Source: Hymenobacter gummosus (lineage in GTDB: Bacteria > Bacteroidota > Bacteroidia > Cytophagales > Hymenobacteraceae). Taken from it: a stretch of 64,000 nt of DNA. The DNA lies in NCBI RefSeq assembly GCF_003970915.1, contig NZ_RXOF01000004.1:1-64000 (forward strand), in the 5' to 3' direction. Under the pieces are notes generated by a model, which did not search any database, was not told the origin of the DNA, and saw only the letters and a program-made list of their open reading frames with translations. Of the stretch, positions 46,302 through 53,668 are shown one piece after another. The translations under genes were made by a program, and so were the position numbers. Each line of letters opens with the position of its first letter. Positions within the stretch are counted from its first letter, which is position 1.

Positions 46302-46994
46302 ATGCGGAAAACGTTCCCTCCAAAGGTACAGCATTCGGACCGGCCTCAGGCCCGGTTGTTTCTGTGGCTCGTGACCGGGCTGCTGTGCCTGGCCGGCTGC
46401 AGCGGCAGCAAGAAGCTGAACTACCGCAACGGCCGCTACTACTCGGCCCAGGAAATTGCCCGTATGAAGGCCGCCGAGCGCCGCGGCAGCGGCTACTCCA
46501 AGACCAAAGTCAAGACCAAAACCGCCGGCAGCGGGCGCATGAGCCCGGCCGGGCGCAAAATCGTGGCCAAGCCGCCCAAGCGCCCGAGTAGCCCGGCTTC
46601 GACCAACCGCACCCTGGCCACCGTCATCGAGACGGCCCGCTCCTACCAGGGCACTCCTTACAAGTTTGGGGGCACTACCCGCCTGGGCATGGACTGCTCG
46701 GGCCTGCTGAACGTGTCGTTCGGCGCCGCCGGTGTGCAGATTCCGCGTTCGTCCAACGAGCAGGCCGTGTGGGGCGACCCTATTCGCCCGCAGGACCTGC
46801 AGACCGGTGATTTAGTATTTTTCGGTGCTTCGCCTGGTAGCAATACCATTACGCACGTAGGACTCGTGACGGAAGTCAGCTCCGAAGGCGTGCAGTTCAT
46901 TCACTCTTCCACCTCCTTAGGCGTGGTGGAAAATGCCTTGGAAAGTGATTATTACCTTAGTCGCTTTATTAAGGCCGTGCGTCCGAAGTTGTGA
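46302..46994 (+). CDS. NlpC/P60 family cell-wall peptidase, lipoprotein
   Basis: A 230-residue lipoprotein. The frame is open far upstream, but the ATG at 46302 leads directly into a lipoprotein signal (LVTGLLCLAGC, lipid Cys33). A basic, Pro/Ser-rich linker (about 40-105) follows. The NlpC/P60 domain carries the catalytic Cys132 (GMDCSGLLN), His185 (THVGLVTE) and His201 (FIHSSTSLGV). It should cleave peptidoglycan stem peptides, probably at D-Glu-DAP bonds. It ends 280 bases before the TonB-dependent receptor gene. Confidence 0.92.
   Translation: MRKTFPPKVQHSDRPQARLFLWLVTGLLCLAGCSGSKKLNYRNGRYYSAQEIARMKAAERRGSGYSKTKVKTKTAGSGRMSPAGRKIVAKPPKRPSSPASTNRTLATVIETARSYQGTPYKFGGTTRLGMDCSGLLNVSFGAAGVQIPRSSNEQAVWGDPIRPQDLQTGDLVFFGASPGSNTITHVGLVTEVSSEGVQFIHSSTSLGVVENALESDYYLSRFIKAVRPKL
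46321..46328 (-). promoter_or_regulatory. consensus -7 box TACCTTTG for the FAD-linked oxidase gene
   Basis: An exact TAnnTTTG match on the minus strand, located inside the first codons of the divergent NlpC/P60 gene and about 35 bases before the oxidase ATG. It therefore overlaps the neighbour's coding sequence. Confidence 0.5.
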
Positions 46995-47095
46995 GATTCC
47001 GTCGTAGCTTTGCGGCACTGTTGGCCTTGCCGTTGCGAAAATCGCCTTTCTGCGAGATGTAACGATTCTGTAATACAAGTTGGCCGCAAGTGCCG

Positions 47096-47103
47096 TAGCT
47101 TTG
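47096..47103 (+). promoter_or_regulatory. -7 box TAGCTTTG upstream of the TonB-dependent receptor
   Basis: Matches TAnnTTTG, with TTGG 12 bases upstream as a poor -33 element. A second copy of TAGCTTTG, in the same CGTAGCTTTGCG context, occurs at 47006-47013. Either could drive the receptor gene through a long leader. Confidence 0.4.
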
Positions 47104-47276
47104 CGCCGTTTTTTGCCCTGCTGCCCCTCGCCTCCCCACGCTTTTCGACGTCTTTTCTCCTGTAGTTGTCTATCGGCCGACTGATGCCCCTTTCGCGGCG
47201 TCATTCGCGTGATACACCGCTGGCAGGCTGGATTTTAGCTTAGCACACCGTTTCCGTTTCACCAACGCACTCACTC

Positions 47277-50200
47277 ATGAAACACAAGTTTATTCACCAT
47301 CTCCTGGCGCCGACGTTGCTGGTAGCTGCCGCTACCCCGGGTTGGAGCCAGGGCATAACCACCTCCGCTATCAGCGGGGTGATTACGGACAAAGCTGGTT
47401 CCGGGCTGCCGGGTGCGACGGTCATTGCCGTGCACACTCCCACCGGGACGCAGTACGTGGCGCCGACCAACTCGGAAGGCCGCTTCAACCTGCAGAACAT
47501 GCGCGTAGGTGGCCCGTACACGGTGCGCATCACGTTCGTAGGCTACCAGGACGTTACCCGGGAGGGCATCTACCTGACGCTGGGCCAGACCCTGCGCCTG
47601 GACGTGAACCTGAGTGAGCAGACCCAGACGCTGGCCGACGTAGTAGTAACCGGCCGCGATTCACGCTCGGTGATGAACGCCGACCGCACCGGCTCGTCCA
47701 CCAACATCAGCACCGAGGAAATCCAGCGCCTGCCCACCATTTCGCGCAGCCTGAACGACTTCACCCGCCTGACCCCGCAGTCGTCCAGCAACCTGCCGGG
47801 TGCCGGCTCCGGCCCGGCCATCGGCGGTGGTAACTACCGTCAGAACAACGTCACCATCGACGGTTCGGACTTTAACAACAACTTCGGTATTGGCGGCAAC
47901 CTGCCGGCCGGCGGCAACCCGGTTTCGCTGGACGCCGTGCAGGAAGTAAGCGTGAGCGTTACCCCGTTCGACGTGCGTCAGTCGGGCTTCATCGGTAGCG
48001 CCGTTAACGCCGTAACCCGCTCGGGCACCAACGACTTCTCCGGTTCGGTGTACACCTACTGGCGTAACCAGAACCAGCAGGGCAACGAGGTAGGCAACGA
48101 GACTTTCACCAAGCAGAAGCTGGACGACAAGCAGTTCGGTTTCCGTTTCGGTGGCCCAATCCTGAAGAACAAGCTGTTCTTTTTCGTCAACGCCGAGCGC
48201 CAGGACACCGAGCGCCCCGGCCAGAACAACGTGGCGTCGACGCCCGAGCAGCCCTTTGGTGGTCCGAACACCCCCGCCAACGTGGTGCGCCCCACGGCCG
48301 CTTTCCTCGATGAGGTAAGCACCTACCTGCGCAACACCTACGGCTATGAAACCGGCCCTTACCAGGGCTACAGCTTCAAGAGCGACCGGACCAACATCCT
48401 GGGCCGCATCGACTGGAACATCACGAACAACCACCACCTCACGCTGCGCTACAACCGGGCGGAAACCAAGTCGCCGAGCTTCGTGAGCACCTCGCGTACG
48501 CCGCTGGCGGCTTTTCCGCAAACGCGTACCAGCACACAGGCGCTGTCGTTCCGCAACTCCAACTATTTCCAGGAGCAGAACCTGTACTCGTTCGCAGGCG
48601 AGTTGAACTCCACCTTCGGCGGTAAGTTCTTCAACACCCTGCGCGCGACCTACACCAACCAGAACGACCCGCGCAGCTCCGACAGCGACGTGTTCCCGTT
48701 CGTGGATATCCTCGACGGCGTGCCTGGTGTAAACGGCGGCGTCGGCACCAACCCGCGTACCTCGTTCGGTTACGAGCCCTTCACCTTCGGCAACCTGCGC
48801 GAGGTGAAAACCTGGTCGGCCGTGGACTACGTGAACTTCACGACGGGCATCCACAACATCACGGCGGGCGCCCAGTTCGACCTGCAGAGCACCCGTAACG
48901 GCTTCCAGCGCTTCGCTACCAGCTACTACACCTTCAACTCGTGGGAGGACTTCAAGAACGGCGCCAAGCCGCGTGACTTCGCCCTCACTTACTCGCTGCT
49001 GCCCGGCTTCGAGCAGGCCTTCCCGCGCTTCAAGTTCGCCCAGTACTCGCTGTACGGCCAGGACGAGCTGACGCTGACCGAGAAGTTCCGCCTGACTCTG
49101 GGTCTGCGCGCCGAGCTGAATACCTACCTGAACGTACAGGAAATCCAGACGCACCCGCTGGTGGCTTCGCTGCGCTTCGCCAACGATGAGCAGATCGACA
49201 CCGGCATCCTGCCCAAGAACCGCATCCTTTGGTCGCCGCGCCTGGGCTTCAACTACGACGTGAAGGGCGACCGTACCCTGCAGGTGCGCGGTGGTACCGG
49301 CATCTTCGCCGGCCGCGTCCCCACGGTGTGGATTGTGTCGCAGTCGGGTGACGCTGGTCTGATCCAGTTCACCACCACTTCGTCAGGCGCTTCCACTCCT
49401 GGTCCGTTCAACCCGGACCCCAACGCTTACCGTCCGACCACGGTGCCGACGCCCGGTACGCAGGTGCCGGCTACGCTCAGCGCCACTGACCGCAACTTCC
49501 GCAACCCGCAGGCCTGGAAGAGCACGGTGGCTATTGACGCTCAGCTGCCCTGGGGCATCGTAGGTAGCCTGGAAGGTATCTTCACCAAGGACCTGACCAT
49601 CGCCCTGGGCCGCAACCCGAACCTGGTGGAAGCTACGCCCCTGAACGTGGCGGGCTACCCGGACAGCCGTCCGATCTACCCGAACCTGGTGAAGGACAAA
49701 TTCATCAACCCGCTGACCCCGGCTTCGCAAACGGCTGCCCCCGGTCCGAACCAGCCGGTGGCCAATGGCGACACCCGCGGTACGCAGGCGTTCAACACGG
49801 TGGTGCTCGACAACCGTCACGACGGTTACTACTGGTCGGCTACGGCCAAACTGGACAAGCGCTTCGCCAACGGTCTGTTTGCGACGGTGGCCTACACCCG
49901 CAGCAACGCCAAGGTGCTGTTCGACGGCTCGGGTGACCAGCTGCTGAACACCTGGTCGATTACCCAGATCGTGAACAACTCGAACAACCCGGAGCTGAGC
50001 TACGCCAACTACGTAGTGCCGAGCCGCCTGGTCGCTTCGCTGTCGTACCGCAAGGAGTTCTTCGGCCACCTGGGCACCCAGCTTGCCGTGTTCTACGAAG
50101 GTTCGTCGCAGGGCCGCTTCTCGTACACCTACGGTGGCGACTTCAACCGCGACGGTCAAAACAACGACCTGATCTACGTGCCGAACGACCCGTCGGAAAT

Positions 50201-50678
50201 CGACTTCACGACCACGTTCAACTACGGCACCACGGCCGCTCCGAACAACGTGAGCCCCGAGGAGCAGGAGCGTCTGTTCTTCCAGTACATCGAGCAGGAC
50301 GACTACCTGCGCACCCGCCGCGGCAAGTACGCCGAGCGTAACGGGGCCAAATACCCCTGGCGCAACCAGTTTGACCTCAAGTTTGTGCAGGACGTATTCG
50401 CCAACATCGGCGACAAGCGCAACACGCTGCAGTTCAGCGTAGACGTGTTCAACCTGGGCAACCTCCTGAACAAAGACTGGGGCCTGGTGCAATCGGTGAA
50501 TAACTCGGGTATTCTGGTACCGACCAACACGGCTTCGTTGGTACCCGGCGGCACGGTTCGTCCGGCCTTCCGTTTGGCTCCTGACCGTGGCAACCCCATC
50601 ACCAGCACGTTCCGCAACAACAACTCGCTCTCGTCGACCTACTACATGCAGTTCGGCCTGCGCTACATCTTCAACTAA
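47277..50678 (+). CDS. Oar-like TonB-dependent outer-membrane receptor
   Basis: A 1133-residue outer-membrane protein. A signal peptide (MKHKFIHHLLAPTLLVAAATPGWS) is followed by a carboxypeptidase-regulatory-like beta-sandwich (about 30-115, SGVITDKAGSGLPGATVIAV) and a TonB plug domain (about 120-250, NNVTIDGSDFNNNFG). The rest is a beta-barrel of alternating aromatic/polar strands ending in MQFGLRYIFN. This layout matches Oar/OmpA-like receptors of Myxococcus and Bacteroidota, not SusC, and no SusD-like gene follows. It probably imports or exports a large ligand; the ligand is unknown. A terminator follows the stop codon. Confidence 0.9.
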   Translation: MKHKFIHHLLAPTLLVAAATPGWSQGITTSAISGVITDKAGSGLPGATVIAVHTPTGTQYVAPTNSEGRFNLQNMRVGGPYTVRITFVGYQDVTREGIYLTLGQTLRLDVNLSEQTQTLADVVVTGRDSRSVMNADRTGSSTNISTEEIQRLPTISRSLNDFTRLTPQSSSNLPGAGSGPAIGGGNYRQNNVTIDGSDFNNNFGIGGNLPAGGNPVSLDAVQEVSVSVTPFDVRQSGFIGSAVNAVTRSGTNDFSGSVYTYWRNQNQQGNEVGNETFTKQKLDDKQFGFRFGGPILKNKLFFFVNAERQDTERPGQNNVASTPEQPFGGPNTPANVVRPTAAFLDEVSTYLRNTYGYETGPYQGYSFKSDRTNILGRIDWNITNNHHLTLRYNRAETKSPSFVSTSRTPLAAFPQTRTSTQALSFRNSNYFQEQNLYSFAGELNSTFGGKFFNTLRATYTNQNDPRSSDSDVFPFVDILDGVPGVNGGVGTNPRTSFGYEPFTFGNLREVKTWSAVDYVNFTTGIHNITAGAQFDLQSTRNGFQRFATSYYTFNSWEDFKNGAKPRDFALTYSLLPGFEQAFPRFKFAQYSLYGQDELTLTEKFRLTLGLRAELNTYLNVQEIQTHPLVASLRFANDEQIDTGILPKNRILWSPRLGFNYDVKGDRTLQVRGGTGIFAGRVPTVWIVSQSGDAGLIQFTTTSSGASTPGPFNPDPNAYRPTTVPTPGTQVPATLSATDRNFRNPQAWKSTVAIDAQLPWGIVGSLEGIFTKDLTIALGRNPNLVEATPLNVAGYPDSRPIYPNLVKDKFINPLTPASQTAAPGPNQPVANGDTRGTQAFNTVVLDNRHDGYYWSATAKLDKRFANGLFATVAYTRSNAKVLFDGSGDQLLNTWSITQIVNNSNNPELSYANYVVPSRLVASLSYRKEFFGHLGTQLAVFYEGSSQGRFSYTYGGDFNRDGQNNDLIYVPNDPSEIDFTTTFNYGTTAAPNNVSPEEQERLFFQYIEQDDYLRTRRGKYAERNGAKYPWRNQFDLKFVQDVFANIGDKRNTLQFSVDVFNLGNLLNKDWGLVQSVNNSGILVPTNTASLVPGGTVRPAFRLAPDRGNPITSTFRNNNSLSSTYYMQFGLRYIFN

Positions 50679-50700
50679 GCCAACGGTTTAGCTACTAAAA

Positions 50701-50734
50701 AGTGGGCTGGCGCTTCGTCAGCCCACTTTTTTTT
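50701..50734 (+). terminator. intrinsic terminator after the TonB-dependent receptor gene
   Basis: The stem AGTGGGCTG / CAGCCCACT is followed by eight T residues, 23 bases after the stop codon. Confidence 0.9.
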
Positions 50735-50766
50735 GCGTTTTCCGACAAGTTTTTTTGCCCGAATAC

Positions 50767-50796
50767 TTGCAGATTCAAAAACGCGCTGTACTTTTG
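50767..50796 (+). promoter_or_regulatory. promoter of the tRNA-Ala gene
   Basis: TTG (50767-50769) is followed 19 bases later by the -7 box TACTTTTG (50789-50796). Both spacing and sequence fit the Bacteroidota sigma consensus, and the box is 38 bases upstream of the tRNA. Confidence 0.6.
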
Positions 50797-50834
50797 CATC
50801 ACCAAACGCAACCGGCGAATGGTTCTAACAAAAC

Positions 50835-50908
<74 letters not shown>

Positions 50909-50937
50909 CTCCTGTTTTTTAGATTAGCCCCAAGAAG

Positions 50938-50962
50938 CCCGACCACCTAGGTCGGGTTTTTT
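50938..50962 (+). terminator. intrinsic terminator after tRNA-Ala
   Basis: The stem CCCGACC / GGTCGGG with a five-base loop is followed by TTTTTT. Confidence 0.85.
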
Positions 50963-51032
50963 GTTTTATGGCATTTTCAGCTTGAGCTAATTAACGCCGG
51001 TTTCCGGCCGTCATCAGCTTCCGGCCTTAACA

Positions 51033-51069
51033 CAAAGGGCCCCGGCTTTTCCCAAGCCGGGGCCCTTTG
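51033..51069 (-). terminator. hairpin downstream of cysK
   Basis: The perfect 16-bp stem CAAAGGGCCCCGGCTT / AAGCCGGGGCCCTTTG has a 5-base loop, 24 bases past the minus-strand stop codon of cysK. No T tract is seen. Confidence 0.6.
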
Positions 51070-51092
51070 CGCTTGGCTGACGGGGATGCTTC

Positions 51093-52016
51093 CTACACAA
51101 ACAGGCCGTCGACGGACAGGTACCGCTCACCGGTGTCGTAGCAGAAGGTGAGCACGCGGCCGCCCTGGGGCACCTCGGCCAATTTCTTGGCCACGGCTGC
51201 CAACGAGGCCCCCGACGACACGCCCAGGAAGATGCCTTCTTCGCGGGCGGCGCGGCGGGCGAAGTCGAAGGCCTCGGGGGCGCTGACCTGGATGGTGCCG
51301 TCGAGCACGTCCTGGTGCAGGTTGGAAGGAATAAAGCCGGCGCCGATGCCCTGGATGGGGTGCGGGCCGGGCGCGCCGCCGCTGATGACGGGCGAGAGTT
51401 CGGGCTCTACGGCGAAGACCTTCAGCTGCGGGAATTGGGGCTTAATGACCTCGGCCACGGCGGTGATGTGGCCGCCGGTGCCCACGCCCGTAATCAGGAA
51501 GTCGAAGCCCTCGGGGGCGTCGCGCAGGATTTCCTGGGCGGTGGTTTCGGCGTGCACGCGGATGTTGGCCGGGTTGTCGAACTGCATGGGCATCCAGGCG
51601 CCGGGCGTGTTCTGCACGATTTCGTGGGCCTTCTCGATGGCCCCTTTCATGCCCTTCTCCCGCGGCGTCAGCTCCAGCTGGGCGCCGTAGGCCGCCATCA
51701 GCCGGCGCCGCTCGATGGACATGGACTCGGGCATAACCAGGGTGAGCCGGTAGCCCTTCACGGCGGCCACCATGGCCAGGCCCACGCCGGTGTTGCCGGA
51801 GGTGGGCTCCACGATGAGGCTGTCGGCCGAGAGCAGCCCGTCTTGTTCGGCCTGCTCAATCATGGACAGGGCAATGCGGTCCTTGATGCTGCCGCCGGGG
51901 TTGGCGCGCTCCAGCTTCACCCACACTTCCACGTCGGGGCGGATGTTCTGAAACAGGCGGTTGATGCGGACCAGCGGCGTGTTGCCGATGGTGTCGAGAA
52001 TGGTGTTGGCTTTCAT
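51093..52016 (-). CDS. cysK: cysteine synthase A (O-acetylserine sulfhydrylase)
   Basis: A 307-residue PLP enzyme making cysteine from O-acetylserine and sulfide. The Schiff-base Lys is in [13 protein letters not shown] near 42. [16 protein letters not shown] near 67 and [14 protein letters not shown] near 176 bind PLP and the phosphate. The C-terminal loop with [15 protein letters not shown] is typical of CysK. It follows cysE on the same strand, consistent with a cysteine-synthesis pair. Confidence 0.95.
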   Translation of the reverse strand: MKANTILDTIGNTPLVRINRLFQNIRPDVEVWVKLERANPGGSIKDRIALSMIEQAEQDGLLSADSLIVEPTSGNTGVGLAMVAAVKGYRLTLVMPESMSIERRRLMAAYGAQLELTPREKGMKGAIEKAHEIVQNTPGAWMPMQFDNPANIRVHAETTAQEILRDAPEGFDFLITGVGTGGHITAVAEVIKPQFPQLKVFAVEPELSPVISGGAPGPHPIQGIGAGFIPSNLHQDVLDGTIQVSAPEAFDFARRAAREEGIFLGVSSGASLAAVAKKLAEVPQGGRVLTFCYDTGERYLSVDGLFV

Positions 52017-52021
52017 GGGTT

Positions 52022-52105
52022 GATTGAATTGCTAAATGGCCGGACGGTTGAATGGTTGGTCGTTCAAGAACAATCAGCCATTTGACCATGCCGCCATTTA
52101 GCCAT
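52022..52105. repeat. degenerate period-8 tandem repeat as an inverted pair between cysE and cysK
   Basis: The left arm reads as octamers TTGAATTG CTAAATGG CCGGACGG TTGAATGG. The right arm on the opposite strand reads ATGGCTAA ATGGCGGC ATGGTCAA ATGGCTGA. The two arms are approximate inverted copies and fill the whole 89-base gap. Confidence 0.6.
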
Positions 52106-52939
52106 TTAAATGGAAAACGTAAGGTCGGCGGAGGGGTCTTCGACGCGGGTGACGTGAATCTGGGCGCGGTGGTAGACGCGGGAGTGCGAGGGCACGCTCT
52201 CGGTCAGCCACACATTGCCGCCGATGAGGCTGTGGCGCCCGACCACGGTGCTGCCGCCCAAGATAGTGGCGCCGGCATATATCACCACGTGGTCTTCGAT
52301 GGTGGGGTGGCGCTTTTGGTGGGCCAGCTCCTTGGCTACGCTTAGGGCCCCGAGCGTGACGCCCTGGAACAGGCGCACATGGTCGCCGAGCACGGCCGTT
52401 TCGCCGATGACAATGCCCGTGCCGTGGTCGATGCTGCAGGAGCGGCCGATGCGGGCGCCGGGGTGGATGTCGATGCCGGTGCGCTGGTGGGCGTACTCGC
52501 TGAGCAGGCGCGGCAGCAGCGGCACCTGACGCTGGTACAGGGCGTGGGCGAGGCGGTGCAGCCCGAGGGCGTAGAAGCCCGGATAGGTGCAGATGACTTC
52601 GGCCAGGTCCTGGGCGGCCGGGTCGGCGGCCATGATGGCGCGGGCGTCGAGCAGCAGCAGCTCGTGCAGCACGGGCAGGCGGCCGAACAAATCGGCGGCC
52701 AGCGCGGCGGGCGGCAAGGGCAGCCCCGTAACGCTGGTGAGCAGCTGCTGAAGCTGCTGCTGCAGGGCCGTGAGGTGGGCCGCCAGCGCGGCCGGGGCCG
52801 TGAGGCGCTGCCCGGTGCGCTCGGGGAACAGCAGGTCCAGCAGCTCCTCGGCCAGCTGGCACAGCGCGGCGCCCGGCAGCGGCGGGGGCGCGGCGCGGTG
52901 GGCTTCGGTCAGGGCAAGAATAAAAGCGTCGTTGGGCAT
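52106..52939 (-). CDS. cysE: serine O-acetyltransferase
   Basis: A 277-residue enzyme that acetylates serine to O-acetylserine for CysK downstream. The N-terminal helical half (about 1-155) contains LQQQLQQLL and VICTYPGFYALGLHRLAHAL near 116. The left-handed beta-helix starts at TGIDIHPGARIGRSCSIDHGTG near 150 and carries the conserved His of IDHG. The end (PSHSRVYH) lacks the C-terminal extension seen in E. coli CysE. The length fits the longer SAT group of Bacteroidota. Confidence 0.93.
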   Translation of the reverse strand: MPNDAFILALTEAHRAAPPPLPGAALCQLAEELLDLLFPERTGQRLTAPAALAAHLTALQQQLQQLLTSVTGLPLPPAALAADLFGRLPVLHELLLLDARAIMAADPAAQDLAEVICTYPGFYALGLHRLAHALYQRQVPLLPRLLSEYAHQRTGIDIHPGARIGRSCSIDHGTGIVIGETAVLGDHVRLFQGVTLGALSVAKELAHQKRHPTIEDHVVIYAGATILGGSTVVGRHSLIGGNVWLTESVPSHSRVYHRAQIHVTRVEDPSADLTFSI

Positions 52940-53085
52940 AAGCAGGCGGGGCCACCGGGGCCCACAATGGGGCTCAACCGCCCCGCGGGGGAAAAGTTAG
53001 GTCGAGCTGGGCATACAACCACCACCCGGGGCCTTGCGTTAGGGCAAGTCGACCCGTTTACACACCTCAACCAAACACCCACACC

Positions 53086-53424
53086 ATGGCTGATACCAGC
53101 ATCACCAAAGTCGATTCCAAATTCTCGCCCCACGGCCCCGACGGGCAGAAGTACCTCGCCTCGGGCACCCAGGTCGCCATGCGCCTGTGGGAAAACGAGC
53201 AGCCCGGCGAAGCCAAAGAGGATGCCCGCCGCGACTACGAAACCGTAGGCTTCGTCATCAGTGGGCGGGCCGAACTGCACCTGGAAGGCCAGATGGTGCT
53301 GCTGGAGCCCGGCCACTCGTGGGTGGTGCCCAAGGGCGCCAGTCACCGCTACCGGGTGCTGGAGCCCTTCACGGCGGTGGAAGCCACCACGCCCCCGGCC
53401 CACGCCCACCAGCGCGACGAATAA
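53086..53424 (+). CDS. small cupin-domain protein
   Basis: A 112-residue single cupin. The barrel has metal-site-like positions in RAELHLEGQMVLLEPGHSWVVPKG (about 65-88) and a closing SHRYRVLEPFTAVEATTPP. Upstream His ligands are not convincing, so it may bind metal weakly or be a non-enzymatic sensor or stress protein. It stands alone, divergent from cysE, and is followed by a good terminator. Function unknown. Confidence 0.8.
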   Translation: MADTSITKVDSKFSPHGPDGQKYLASGTQVAMRLWENEQPGEAKEDARRDYETVGFVISGRAELHLEGQMVLLEPGHSWVVPKGASHRYRVLEPFTAVEATTPPAHAHQRDE

Positions 53425-53447
53425 ACCGCCCGGATTTTCCCAGGATG

Positions 53448-53485
53448 AAGCTGTCCGGACTTAGATTCGGACAGCTTTTTCTTTG
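53448..53485 (+). terminator. intrinsic terminator after the cupin gene
   Basis: The 10-bp stem AAGCTGTCCG / CGGACAGCTT with a 10-base loop is followed by TTTTCTTT. Confidence 0.85.
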
Positions 53486-53668
53486 CTCTATTAAAATACA
53501 TAAGTATATTGATATCAGCTTATTACCCATAAATTTTTCGAGTTTATCTCACTAAAAAACGGGCCTACGGGGCCGTGGAGGCACACTGACCTGCGCGGCG
53601 GCAAAAAGGCGCTAACCCCCGCGGGGGTGGCTACGTTTCGGGGGGCACACTGCTAGACATTTCCCGCT

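Noticed and set aside
47277-50678. The TonB-dependent receptor as a SusC
   Set aside because: No SusD gene follows and the barrel and plug organisation matches Oar-like proteins better.
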